Assembly: GCA_003167215.1 (NCBI GenBank)
Contig: PMTV01000066.1
Location: 1 to 60,387, forward strand
Length of the DNA: 60,387 nt
Source of the DNA: Acidobacteriota bacterium
GTDB lineage: Bacteria; Acidobacteriota; Terriglobia; Acidiferrales; UBA7541
Direction of reading: 5' to 3'
The translations under genes and the position numbers were made by a program. The notes beneath the pieces are model-generated. The model ran no database searches. It saw only the letters and a program-made list of their open reading frames with translations, and had not been told where the DNA came from. Of the stretch, positions 18,071-27,019 are shown one piece after another; the stretch's first letter is position 1, and each line of letters begins with the position of its first letter.

Positions 18071-18787
18071 TTAAATAGACCGTACCGGCATCCGCACTAC
18101 GTCGTCCACACGCATGACCTCCTTCACGATGAACCCCTCGGCGTATTTCACTCCGATCATCCGGCCGTAGGCGGTTGCCGTCAGATTCATCCGCGCCTCC
18201 AGTTCGTCGAGAGGCAAATACACTTTCGACTTGCGATCTTTATCCGGCGGCTCGAATTGCGACTTGTAAGCCAGAATCGCCCGCCTTCGTCTTTCGAACT
18301 GTTTGGAAATGTCCACGCAAAATGTCGGGCGCGCGTTTTCGTACGCCGCCGCATACAGAATCTTGAACGGACGAAACGCGCGTCCGCTCAGCGGATAGTT
18401 CTTCAGCCCGGCGACGAAGCACGCTTCGTAGCCCAACTTCGCGGCATTGTAATGGTCCGGATGGCGTCCTTCCCAGTAGGGAAGTATCACTGTCTTCGGC
18501 TGCAATTCGCGAATCACCTCGGCGATAGCCATTTTGTAATCTTCGCGCATTTCCAGCCGCGCGTCCGGCAGCCCCAAATTTCTCCGCACGCTGACCTTCA
18601 ATATTTTTGCCGCACGCGCCGCTTCGCGCAGACGCGTCTCCGGCGTCCCTCGCGTGCCCGTCTCGCCTTTGGTCAAATCCAGAATCCCGGTGCGGTATCC
18701 CTCTTGCGCCATTTTCAACACCGTTCCGCCGCAGGTCAGTTCCACGTCATCCGGATGCGCCGCAATCGCCAGCAAATCTATCTTCAT
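18071..18787 (-). CDS. bshB1: bacillithiol biosynthesis deacetylase BshB1
   Basis: 238 residues. The zinc motif AHPDDVE is at 10-16, and the BshB1 signature HPDHYNAAKLG follows later (about 117-127). GETGTRGTPETR near residue 41 is also characteristic. The enzyme deacetylates GlcNAc-malate to GlcN-malate, the second step of bacillithiol synthesis. bshA and bshC are not in the window. Presence of the gene suggests bacillithiol as the low-molecular-weight thiol, which is known for Acidobacteria. Confidence 0.93.
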   Translation of the reverse strand: MKIDLLAIAAHPDDVELTCGGTVLKMAQEGYRTGILDLTKGETGTRGTPETRLREAARAAKILKVSVRRNLGLPDARLEMREDYKMAIAEVIRELQPKTVILPYWEGRHPDHYNAAKLGYEACFVAGLKNYPLSGRAFRPFKILYAAAYENARPTFCVDISKQFERRRRAILAYKSQFEPPDKDRKSKVYLPLDELEARMNLTATAYGRMIGVKYAEGFIVKEVMRVDDVVRMPVRSI

Positions 18788-18954
18788 GCCCCCTCCATTC
18801 GCGCCCCGATTCTAGCAGGGAACGAACATAGCCGAGCGACGTGCTCGCATCGTCCGTTCTCTTTTTTCCCGATACCGCGTCGAATCCTCGGTAGTGTCGT
18901 AATTTGTCCCAAGCATGGGTTCGCGTTTGGTGCGACAATCGCCCGCACTCCGGC

Positions 18955-19049
18955 ATGACTCCAGCGGAGCGCGGCGCGAAGCGTTGATGCGGCTGGGCGG
19001 TGTGGAGCAAACCAAGGAAATCTATCGCGAGCGAAGGGGCTCCCGATGA
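18955..19049 (+). pseudogene. decayed N-terminal prefix of the ADOP permease
   Basis: In three frames the sequence retains GMTPAE (18952-18969), then after a one-base shift ARREALMRLGGVEQTKEIYR (18969-19028) and RERRG, ending at TGA 19047-19049. Another shift restores GLP-MIETLLQDLRF into the permease. In intact ADOP permeases these blocks are continuous. Two frameshifts therefore separate the prefix domain from the gene now starting at 19046. Confidence 0.7.
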
Positions 19050-21484
19050 TCGAAACCCTGCTGCAGGATCTGCGTTTCGGCGCGCGCATGCTGCGCAAGA
19101 ATCTCGGCTTCACCGTTGTCGCCGTCCTTACTCTTGCGCTGAGCATCGGCGCCAACACCGCGATTTTTTCCGTCATCGACGCTGTGCTGCTTCGTCCGCT
19201 GCCCTACAAAAATTCCGATCAGTTGGTTTCGATCGCCGCTAACAACGTGCAGCGCGGCATTAACGGCCTCCCGGTTTCCTTCACCAAGATGACGCGCGTC
19301 AGGGAGCAAACGCGCACGCTACAAAGTGTCGGCGCGTATTATCCGCTCAACGCGAATCTCACCACGCACGGCGCGCCGGAACAGATTTCCGCGGCTCGAG
19401 CCACGGCCGGCTTCTTCGACGTTCTCGGCGTGATTCCTGCTGAAGGCCGCGGCTTCCTTCCCGAAGAAGATCGCGAAGGTGGCGCCGATGTTGCGATCAT
19501 CAGCGACGGTTTTTGGCACAGCCATTTCGGTGCCGCGCCGGATTTGATCGGTCGCGCGATTCCCCTCGATGGCAAGAGTGTCACCGTCGTCGGCGTGCTA
19601 CCCGCAAGTTTTCATTTTCCTTTCGCGCAGCCGGAACCTGACGTCTGGCTTCCACGGGTGTTCGATCCCGTCGCGCTAACCCCCGCGATGATTCGCACCG
19701 GCGCTTCGTACCTCGTCGTGTTCGCGCGCTTGCAGCCCAGCGAATCGCTGGCGCAGTCGCAAGCCGAGCTTGACGCTATCAGCGAAACCTACGCAAAAGA
19801 TTTTCCCGGCTACGTGGACGCCTCGAATTATTCGTTGGAAATAGTTTCGCTGAAGGAAAGTCTCGTCGGGCCTGTGCGCGTGACGTTGTTGCTGCTGCTC
19901 TCCGCCGTGGGATTCGTGCTGCTGATCGGCTGCACAAACATCGCGAGCATGCTTTTAGCTCGCTCCACCACGCGACAAAAGGAGATTGCGATACGGCAGG
20001 CACTCGGCGCTTCGTCTCCGAGACTTATGCGCCAGCTTCTGACCGAAAGCGTGCTGCTGTCGGCGCTCGGTGGAATTCTAGGCGTCGCTCTCGCGGCTGG
20101 AGGTCTGCGTTTGTTGCGTCTTTTGCCGCCGGGAACCATTCCGCGCATTGAAGAGGTCAGCCTGGACGCCGGAGTGCTCATCTTTTCGCTGGTCCTCTGC
20201 GTGGTCACCGGCATCGCCTTCGGTCTGCTGCCTTCGCTGCTCGCTTCGCACCGCGACGTAAACGAAACGCTGAAAGAGGGCGGTCGCGGCTCGAATGAAG
20301 GCCGCAAAAGCAGGAGTTCGCGCGCCGCGCTCGTGGTGGTGGAAGTCGCCGTTGCAGTTGTATTAGTCACCGGGGCAGGACTGCTGATGAAAAGTTTTGG
20401 CAACCTGATGCACGTAGACCCCGGCTTCAGTCCCACCAACGTGACCACGTTCCTGATGACGCTCCCCAAATCCCGCTACCCGCAGCCGGCGCAGCAAGCC
20501 GAGTTCTACCGCCGTCTGGTTGAAAGCGCGCAAATTTTGCCCGGCGTGCAATCCGCCGGCGTTTCGAGTTTCCTGCCGCTCGCGGGCGCTCTGCGTTACG
20601 TTTATTTTTGCCTCGAGGGAATGGTCTGCCAAGGAATCGGCAAAGACCCGGTGATCGCCGTCCGCCAAATCTCGCCGGACTACCTGCAAACGATGGGCAT
20701 CCCGCTGCTGCGCGGCCGTGTGTTCAACCAGCAGGACATCGCAGGAGTAAAACCTGTCGTAATCATCAACCAAACCGTCGCGCAAAAATATTTTTCCGCG
20801 CAGGATCCCATCGGCAGGCATCTCGCCAATTCGCGCGATAAAATCGAGATGGAAATCATCGGCGTCGTGGGCGACGTGAAATTCACCGGGTTGAACACTC
20901 CCTATATTCCCGAAATGTATATGCCGCAGGCGCAGAATCCCGCCGCCACCATGACGCTCGTCGTCCGCTCGACCTCGAATCCGCAGCCCCTGATCGCAGC
21001 CGTCCGCCAGAAAACCGCGGAGATCGATCCAGATTTGCCTTTTTCCAACATTGCGAGCATGAACGAAGTCGTCTCGGCGTCGGTGGCGCAGCCTCGCCTC
21101 ACCACGCAATTCACAGGATTTTTCGCCGGGCTGGCTTTGTTGCTGACGGCTGTCGGCATTTACGGCGTGCTGGCGTACTCGGTCACTCAGCGCACGCATG
21201 AAATGGGCATACGCATGGCGCTGGGGGCGTCTCGCGTTGAGATCCTCAAAATGGTGGTGGGGCAGGGAATGAAGCTGGTACTCTCCGGCTTGGTTCTCGG
21301 TCTCGTCGTTTCGCTCGCAGTGACGCGGCTTCTTACCACGCTGCTATTCGGCACCAGCGCGAGAGATCCCCTGACGTTTGCTGCCGTAACGCTGCTCTTA
21401 ATCGTCGTGGCACTGCTGGCCGCATATATTCCTGCGCGCCGTGCTGCTCAAGTCGATCCAATCGTCGCCCTGCGCCACGAATAG
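19046..21484 (+). CDS. ADOP-type MacB/FtsX ABC permease lacking its prefix domain
   Basis: 812 residues. It opens with METL-type LLQDLRFGARMLRKNLGF and has eight transmembrane segments in two FtsX blocks, each preceded by a MacB periplasmic core (about 55-240 and 460-660). The typical RQKEIAIRQALGAS and MGIRMALGASR motifs follow the core helices. ADOP (acidobacterial duplicated orphan permease) proteins carry no ATPase of their own and no ATPase gene is close. They are thought to move peptides or lipoproteins like MacB. The usual N-terminal prefix lies upstream as a frameshifted remnant. Confidence 0.93.
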   Translation: MIETLLQDLRFGARMLRKNLGFTVVAVLTLALSIGANTAIFSVIDAVLLRPLPYKNSDQLVSIAANNVQRGINGLPVSFTKMTRVREQTRTLQSVGAYYPLNANLTTHGAPEQISAARATAGFFDVLGVIPAEGRGFLPEEDREGGADVAIISDGFWHSHFGAAPDLIGRAIPLDGKSVTVVGVLPASFHFPFAQPEPDVWLPRVFDPVALTPAMIRTGASYLVVFARLQPSESLAQSQAELDAISETYAKDFPGYVDASNYSLEIVSLKESLVGPVRVTLLLLLSAVGFVLLIGCTNIASMLLARSTTRQKEIAIRQALGASSPRLMRQLLTESVLLSALGGILGVALAAGGLRLLRLLPPGTIPRIEEVSLDAGVLIFSLVLCVVTGIAFGLLPSLLASHRDVNETLKEGGRGSNEGRKSRSSRAALVVVEVAVAVVLVTGAGLLMKSFGNLMHVDPGFSPTNVTTFLMTLPKSRYPQPAQQAEFYRRLVESAQILPGVQSAGVSSFLPLAGALRYVYFCLEGMVCQGIGKDPVIAVRQISPDYLQTMGIPLLRGRVFNQQDIAGVKPVVIINQTVAQKYFSAQDPIGRHLANSRDKIEMEIIGVVGDVKFTGLNTPYIPEMYMPQAQNPAATMTLVVRSTSNPQPLIAAVRQKTAEIDPDLPFSNIASMNEVVSASVAQPRLTTQFTGFFAGLALLLTAVGIYGVLAYSVTQRTHEMGIRMALGASRVEILKMVVGQGMKLVLSGLVLGLVVSLAVTRLLTTLLFGTSARDPLTFAAVTLLLIVVALLAAYIPARRAAQVDPIVALRHE

Positions 21485-21640
21485 GATATCTTCAATGCGA
21501 GCCTTTCTGTGCACTCTAGCGAGCCGCGTGCGCGGGTTTCTCGAATGAATGATAGAGGAAATCCAGTTGACAGCCCGTTCCGTTGCGGGATACGCTCGCC
21601 GAGCTTTCGGTCCTCGTCTTATCAAATCCAGGAGGAAAAT

Positions 21641-22399
21641 GTGAAATTGCTTAAGCTGTCTGCAGCCCTGAGTGTGTTAATGCTCCTCGCGCTTTCCGCG
21701 GCGGCGCAAGAACCCGGCACCATCGCCTCGATCGAACTCCAGACGCCGAAGAACGGCATGCTGAAACAATATGAAGACGGCCGGAAACAAAAGGCCGATT
21801 GGCACAAGCAGCAGAAAGATACGCAGGGACTCTTCGTTTTCCAAATTCTCACCGGAGATCACACTGGAACGTACATGGTCGCCCGCTTCGGCCAGCATTG
21901 GGCGGATTTCGACAAGCCGTCGGTTCCCGATGCTGACGATCTAGCGCAATACCAAAAGCTAATTGGGAGCACTGTGGAGAGCTTGGTCACGTCCTACTGG
22001 GAAGACCTGCCGAAAGTGAGCAATCCATCCGCGGACATGAACGGCAAGTACACCGAGGTCATCACCTTTCACATTCGCTACGGGCACGGCGACGATTTCC
22101 GCAGCGCCATCGCGCGGGTGGCCGAGGCACGGCAAAAGATGAACTCGCCGGCGCACGGTTCGTGGCATCGCCTGGTGAACGGCGGACCCGGCGGCACCTA
22201 TGTCATCACCTACGAGCGCGCTAATTGGGCTTCGATGGGGGACGACCCGGCGATCAAACCGTTGCGCGACGACCTCCGAGCGGCCTTCGGCGAGCAAGAA
22301 GCCATGTCGGTGATCGAGAGACTCAACAGCTCGATCGATAGCACCTACAGCGAGTTAATGGAGTTTCGCCCGGACCTGAGCTACCTTCCGGCCAAATAA
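21641..22399 (+). CDS. secreted hypothetical protein with two repeat-like domains
   Basis: 252 residues from GTG 21641 with AGGAGG (21630-21635) ahead; an upstream ATG at 21509 lacks this. A signal peptide (VLMLLALSAAAQ) is followed by two similar halves: each has a strand-rich stretch ending in a Trp/Tyr-rich segment (QHWADFDKP and ANWASMGDDP). This looks like a duplicated ferredoxin-like or dimeric alpha/beta-barrel fold, such as NIPSNAP or Dabb proteins, but I cannot name the family. It follows the permease by 157 bases and may be under its own control. Confidence 0.7.
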   Translation: MKLLKLSAALSVLMLLALSAAAQEPGTIASIELQTPKNGMLKQYEDGRKQKADWHKQQKDTQGLFVFQILTGDHTGTYMVARFGQHWADFDKPSVPDADDLAQYQKLIGSTVESLVTSYWEDLPKVSNPSADMNGKYTEVITFHIRYGHGDDFRSAIARVAEARQKMNSPAHGSWHRLVNGGPGGTYVITYERANWASMGDDPAIKPLRDDLRAAFGEQEAMSVIERLNSSIDSTYSELMEFRPDLSYLPAK

Positions 22400-22486
22400 C
22401 AGCCGGTTCGTTAGGTAGTTTTGATTTGGGGTGCGGGGCAGTCTGTCTGCGGTATGCGGTTCATGCAGTTTGACTAAAAGCAAGTC

Positions 22487-22517
22487 AGGCCGGCCTTCAC
22501 GGGCCGGCCTTTTCTTT
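22487..22517 (+). terminator. rho-independent terminator
   Basis: AGGCCGGCC (22487-22495), loop TTCACG, GGCCGGCCT (22502-22510), then TTTCTTTTT. It ends the gene at 21641-22399. Confidence 0.85.
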
Positions 22518-22602
22518 TTCGAGGCGTTCTTCTTATTGCGGCCTTCGCGGGCGAAGCATCCGCTGGTTGGCAGATGCCCCGCCCGGTGTGCTCTCAGAAC
22601 GA

Positions 22603-23676
22603 CTACTTGGGCCTGCCGCCGCCTGACGAGCGTGGAGCGGACGACTGCCTCTGCTGCATTTGCTGCGTCTGTTGCGTGTGCCGCTGCTGCAATTGCTGTG
22701 TCTGCTGCGCGTGCTTCTGCTCTACTTGTTGCGTTCGGGCATCATCAGCCTTTTGTTTCGTCAACTGTTGATGCTCCTTGTCCTGCTGCTGCTGGAGCTT
22801 CTGCCGTTCTTGTGTCTGCTTTGTTTGCAACTTGTCCTGCTCCTGTTGGTATTTCTTATCCGTCTTTGCGTTCCCGGTGTTTGGAGCAGCCGCGTGTTGT
22901 ACCGCCGGCAGATCGTTAGGATGGACGGCTGATCGACCGCCGGTGTTCTCCGCGCGCCCACCCGCTTCTCCGCCTCTCACCACGCCATTGCCCTTAAAAT
23001 CTCCAGGTCGCGCAGTTGCAACTACTCCCGGTTGGCCGTGGTTGAACGATGCGCGTTGCTGTGGATCAGAGCGGGCAGCCTGGATATGTGCGGTTTGCGC
23101 TGCTACCGGCCCGATATGTCTTTCATGTGCGGCAGCTTCTTCTTGCGGCGTGGCACGCGCGTCAATCCCACCGTGGCCGTTGAAGCTGACGTGAGAATCG
23201 TTTCGTATGTCCACGTGCTCGTTGTAAACGTTGTGGAAGCCATCGCCCACATGCCAAACCGATGTGTTATAGAAGAAATGCCCACCTTCCCAACGTCCGC
23301 CATAGAAGCCGTTACCGAAGTAGCCGAAGCCGTAGTTGATTCCGCCATAAAAACCTACAGTGGGACCCCAATAGCCGTCATAGAAAAGAAATCCGGAGCC
23401 GCCCCAACCCCAGTAGGGAGGGGTCCACAGGAAGCCGACTTCCGGAGCCATCACCCAAGTGCCCGGTATCCAGTAATAGTCGGCGGCATCGTAGTCATAA
23501 TCCCAGTATCCAGGCGTCCAGAAATAACCGTCGCCGGGGCAAATCGGCTGCTCGTAAACGGGCAGGACCGGCGGCCCTACCGCAATCGCTACGCGGACTT
23601 GCGCGGACACCGCCCCCGCCACGCCCATCAGCAATATTGCGAACAACATCGAACGCACCACTAAAGCAAAACGCAT
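22603..23676 (-). CDS. YXWGXW repeat-containing secreted protein with Gln-rich tail
   Basis: 357 residues; AGGAGG precedes ATG 23676. A signal peptide (1-25) is followed by aromatic repeats of the YXWGXW/WXXGXW type (GYFWTPGYWDYDYD, YYWIPGTWV, FLWTPPYWGW) and a Gly/Tyr/Phe-rich middle. The C-terminal third is a charged Gln/Lys coiled coil (EQDKLQTKQTQERQKLQQQQ) ending in a short Ser/Gly/Arg tail. Relatives are abundant in Acidobacteria; no function is established. Cell-surface or extracellular matrix binding is one guess. Confidence 0.85.
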   Translation of the reverse strand: MRFALVVRSMLFAILLMGVAGAVSAQVRVAIAVGPPVLPVYEQPICPGDGYFWTPGYWDYDYDAADYYWIPGTWVMAPEVGFLWTPPYWGWGGSGFLFYDGYWGPTVGFYGGINYGFGYFGNGFYGGRWEGGHFFYNTSVWHVGDGFHNVYNEHVDIRNDSHVSFNGHGGIDARATPQEEAAAHERHIGPVAAQTAHIQAARSDPQQRASFNHGQPGVVATARPGDFKGNGVVRGGEAGGRAENTGGRSAVHPNDLPAVQHAAAPNTGNAKTDKKYQQEQDKLQTKQTQERQKLQQQQDKEHQQLTKQKADDARTQQVEQKHAQQTQQLQQRHTQQTQQMQQRQSSAPRSSGGGRPK

Positions 23677-23987
23677 TGCGCATCCTCCTGTCCGATCATC
23701 CGTCGAGTACCCGCCCTGCTATGCTCCGGCGGGCTGCGCGGATCGAGCGGCTCAATTTAGGCCGGTCCCGGTGGTCAAGCCGGGCAAAAGAGTGACCTGA
23801 AGCACTTGAGAGCAAAACATAATCAATACCCAGTGGCCATACATCAATCCGTGTATTCAGCGGTGTCTCAGGTACTACCTCTATTTTGTAGTGCGCCGAC
23901 CTGGAACGCTTTGTCTTTGGCCCATGCATTCTCGTTGCTATAATTCCGCCCGTCCGCAGGCCGGCGATACCTCGGAGGACGCTCTTC

Positions 23988-24698
23988 ATGCCGAATGAAC
24001 CAAATCAACCGCGAAGCACTCTTCTCCGCATGCGCATGAGCGAATTCTGGTCCGGTGATCTTGGCCTGACACTCGTCACCATTGGCTTGGCAGTTCTGAT
24101 CTTCGTAATCACCCCGCTTCGCGAAGCCGGTCTTCGCGGACGCATCTTCTTCGAACTCGCTGTGGTAGCGCTGATGATTTCCGCGGCCCTGGTCGTAAAC
24201 CAGAGCCGAATCGCCACGGCTGTTGTGATCGCCGTGGTCGTCGGCACTGCGGCGGTGGTGGGGGCCGGGCGCATCCATCCGACGCCGCTTCTTCATCAGC
24301 TCGGCAGCGTACTCGTCACTGCAACTCTGCTTATTTACGTTTGCATTGTCTTGCTCGTGACGTTTCGCAACGGCCCGGTCACATGGAGCCGGGTGCAGGG
24401 CGGCCTCAGCGCGTATCTTCTACTGGGCTTGGCCTGGGCCTCCGCCTATGAGTTTCTTGAACAACTTCATCCCGGCGCTTTCCACTTCGTTTCTACGCCG
24501 GCCGATTTGGACCAACTCACCGCGAAGTTGACCTATTACAGCTTTACCACGCTTACCACGGTCGGTAGCGACATCAGCCCCATACTTCCCTTCGCGCGCT
24601 CGCTCACCATCGCAGAGTCCGTGGTCGGCCAGCTTTTTCCTGCTGTGCTGATGGGCGCCCTGGTCGCCATGGCCCTGCAGTATCGCCCCAAGTCCTGA
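23988..24698 (+). CDS. ion-channel-like membrane protein with non-canonical selectivity filter
   Basis: 236 residues. Five or six helices lie in the first 160 residues, then the pore loop YYSFTTLTTVGSDISP (183-198) and a last helix (QLFPAVLMGALVAMAL). The fold matches Ion_trans_2 potassium channels. The usual TTVGYGD filter is replaced by TTVGSD: Tyr is missing, Ser takes its place and one residue is deleted. This would not form the usual K+ filter, so the ion conducted, or whether it conducts at all, is unknown. It follows a divergent gap of 311 bases after the YXWGXW gene. Confidence 0.8.
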   Translation: MPNEPNQPRSTLLRMRMSEFWSGDLGLTLVTIGLAVLIFVITPLREAGLRGRIFFELAVVALMISAALVVNQSRIATAVVIAVVVGTAAVVGAGRIHPTPLLHQLGSVLVTATLLIYVCIVLLVTFRNGPVTWSRVQGGLSAYLLLGLAWASAYEFLEQLHPGAFHFVSTPADLDQLTAKLTYYSFTTLTTVGSDISPILPFARSLTIAESVVGQLFPAVLMGALVAMALQYRPKS

Positions 24699-24766
24699 GC
24701 GAGGCTTGATGGGTGAAACCCGGCGAGCAGCGCAATGTTGCGCATCCAAGCCCTCGGTTCATGGCG

Positions 24767-25543
24767 TCACTGCGATTCGGGCGTGAGCGCGCCGGTTGCG
24801 GCGTCAATGCGGAAGCGCGAAATTCCTGTTCCTTCAAGATGTGCTACGGAAAGACTTGCGCCGTCGGGGTCTACTTCAACGCTCCACGGTTTCGCGCCAG
24901 CTTGAACCGGCGACCCGGCCACGGCATTCAACGCGCCGGTTTTCCAGTCAATGGCAAACGCGGAAACGCTTTCGGAAGTGTGATTCACCACATAGAGATA
25001 ATTTCCAGAAGGATCGATCGCCAGCCACGCGGGCCCGTGTTCCGGAAAAACCGTAATCTCAGCAGCGCCCGTACTTTCGCCCTCGCTGCCGGACGAAACC
25101 GTTATCGAATCGCTCAACGGATTTGCGGCGAACGTCAGCTCCTGCCGGGTGGCCAGATTCGTGACGTGCAGCGTGCGCGAATCGCCTTGCACCGCGATGG
25201 CGTCACCCGCGCGGCCAGTCACGGTCAAAACCGTGTGCGCATTGTTACCGTCAAAGCTGCCTCCAATATTCGCGGTCCCAGCGGAGACTCCCGTTGCTAT
25301 GCCAGCTTTGTCGATCGTCGCCACTGCTTCATTGTCCGAAGTCCACCTGGTGTCCTTGGGGTTTTCGTGATCGGTGGGTCCGACCGCATAACTCACGTTT
25401 AGAATAAATGCCTGCGTCCCGGCAATCGCAATCGTCGGATTCGCGGGAGTGAGCTTCACTGACGTGACGAACAGATTGCTCAGTGAGGAGCCGAAGCAGG
25501 AGGATAATCCCAGAATTGAGAGCAGCGGAATAATTCGAACCAC
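24767..25543 (-). CDS. truncated lipoprotein: Ig-like (BIG2) domain plus start of a lactonase-like beta-propeller
   Basis: 258 residues from GTG 25543. The N-terminus has a lipobox-like LGLSSC, so it is probably lipid-anchored. A BIG2-type Ig domain (about 30-110: VKLTPANPTIAIAGT through VTG) is followed by propeller blades with LAIDPSGNYLYVVNHTSES and DPDGASLSVAH. Full lactonase-like propellers have seven blades, but only about two to three blades fit here before the TGA. Upstream an ACG lies in frame at 25576, with AGGAGG ahead and then EVNSFGKLKRV; an ATG-to-ACG change or an ACG start is possible. Confidence 0.6.
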   Translation of the reverse strand: MVRIIPLLSILGLSSCFGSSLSNLFVTSVKLTPANPTIAIAGTQAFILNVSYAVGPTDHENPKDTRWTSDNEAVATIDKAGIATGVSAGTANIGGSFDGNNAHTVLTVTGRAGDAIAVQGDSRTLHVTNLATRQELTFAANPLSDSITVSSGSEGESTGAAEITVFPEHGPAWLAIDPSGNYLYVVNHTSESVSAFAIDWKTGALNAVAGSPVQAGAKPWSVEVDPDGASLSVAHLEGTGISRFRIDAATGALTPESQ

Positions 25544-25619
25544 TCGCTTGAGCTTGCCGAACGAATTGACTTCCGTATTTGCCTCCTCACGCGAAAAGTT
25601 CAGCGCAATTCTCAGTTGA

Positions 25620-26723
25620 TTATTTCAGCGAAGCCATGTCGATCACGAAGCGGTACTTCACATCGTTCTTCAGCAGCCGCTCGTAAGCTTTGTCAACCTC
25701 TTGAATTTTGATCATCTCGATATCCGCCGTGATTCCTTTGTCGGCGCAGAAATCGAGCATCTCCTGCGTTTGGCGGATGCCGCCGATCGCGCTTCCCGCC
25801 AGGCTCCTGCGGCCGAAAATCAAACTGAACGCGCTTACCGGAGCCGGCTTGTTGGGCGCACCCACGAGCGTCATAGTACCGTCCATCTTCAGCAGACTGA
25901 GATAAATGCTCAGATCGTGTTCCGCGGAAACAGTATCCAGGATGAAATTAAAAGTATTGGCATGCTTCTTGAATTCGTCGGGATTTTTCGAGATCACCAC
26001 TTCGTCCGCGCCTAGACGCAGCGCGTCCGCGGTTTTGTTCGGGGAAGTGGTGAAAAGCACGACGTTCGCGCCAAAGGCTTTCGCGAATTTCACGCCCATG
26101 TGTCCCAGGCCGCCGAGTCCCACGATGCCGACTTTCTGTCCCTTGCCCGCTTTCCAGTGGCGCAGCGGCGAATACGTGGTAATCCCGGCGCAGACTAGCG
26201 GCGCAGTGCCCGCCAGATTGGTTTTGTCGGAGACACGCAGCACGAACTCTTCGTCCACCACGATGCTTTCGGAGTAGCCGCCATACGTTACCCCGCCAAG
26301 AAATTTGTCTGGCCCGTTGTACGTGAACGTAGGCATGCTTTCGCAGAACTCTTCCTCGCCCGCCCGGCAGTTGGCGCAGGTGCGGTCGGAATCGACCATG
26401 CATCTCACCGCGACGACGTCGCCCTCCTTGTATTTCTTCACCGCGCTTCCGGTTTTCACCACGCGCCCGACGATCTCGTGCCCCGGAACGCACGGATACA
26501 CCGTCGGCATCACGCCTTCCCATTCGTTGCGGACTTGATGCAAGTCCGAGTGGCAGATGCCGCAGTACAAAATTTGGATTTGAACATCTTCCGGCCGCGG
26601 CGAACGCCGCTGCACCGTGAACGGCGCCATAGTAGAAGTCTTGCTTTGCGCGGCGAAAGCCTTCGCCGGAAACGTCTGCGGTTTCTGCCTCTCTATCGCG
26701 GTCTGCTGAGCTGCGTCAGTCAT
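25620..26723 (-). CDS. NAD(P)-dependent zinc alcohol dehydrogenase, YahK/CAD type
   Basis: 367 residues. Catalytic zinc ligands lie in CGICHSDLH and GHE, and the NADP-binding motif is GLGGLGHMG. In the structural-zinc loop the first of four Cys is Asp (SDRTCANCRAGEEEFC), leaving three Cys and an Asp. An N-terminal extension of about 40 residues precedes the medium-chain dehydrogenase fold. The family reduces aldehydes to alcohols with NADPH. It is followed at 25543 by the Ig/propeller lipoprotein gene, 77 bases on; a shared transcript is possible. Confidence 0.88.
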   Translation of the reverse strand: MTDAAQQTAIERQKPQTFPAKAFAAQSKTSTMAPFTVQRRSPRPEDVQIQILYCGICHSDLHQVRNEWEGVMPTVYPCVPGHEIVGRVVKTGSAVKKYKEGDVVAVRCMVDSDRTCANCRAGEEEFCESMPTFTYNGPDKFLGGVTYGGYSESIVVDEEFVLRVSDKTNLAGTAPLVCAGITTYSPLRHWKAGKGQKVGIVGLGGLGHMGVKFAKAFGANVVLFTTSPNKTADALRLGADEVVISKNPDEFKKHANTFNFILDTVSAEHDLSIYLSLLKMDGTMTLVGAPNKPAPVSAFSLIFGRRSLAGSAIGGIRQTQEMLDFCADKGITADIEMIKIQEVDKAYERLLKNDVKYRFVIDMASLK

Positions 26724-27019
26724 GTTCGCATTCCTCCAATCTGAACTTGCGCCACTATTTTAGTCCTTGCGGCAACAGCAGTCACTACTAGTTCGCTCCG
26801 GTGGCAGCCCGTTTCACCAAGTCAGCTTCGTAATCCCGGATCGCGGCGAGAGAGCGGAACAAAGTATTGCGCGGAATTGCGCGGTCCAGACGAGGTTAGC
26901 CAAGCTATCGACTTGCTGTCATTTTTGAAAGTGTTCGATTTTGCACAGCCGCGGAACCGTCAGTCACCGTACGATAACTTGCTCGAGAAAATGTCAAATT
27001 AAACTACTCAGGAGATTTT
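26724..27019. promoter_or_regulatory. 296-base divergent region upstream of the small secreted protein
   Basis: No gene is visible. AT content rises in the last 90 bases before 27020, where the promoter of that gene should lie; no clear -35/-10 pair was identified. Confidence 0.25.

Noticed and set aside
20363-21199. 278-codon minus-strand frame inside the ADOP permease
   Set aside because: Antisense shadow of a conserved membrane protein, with His/Arg-rich composition.
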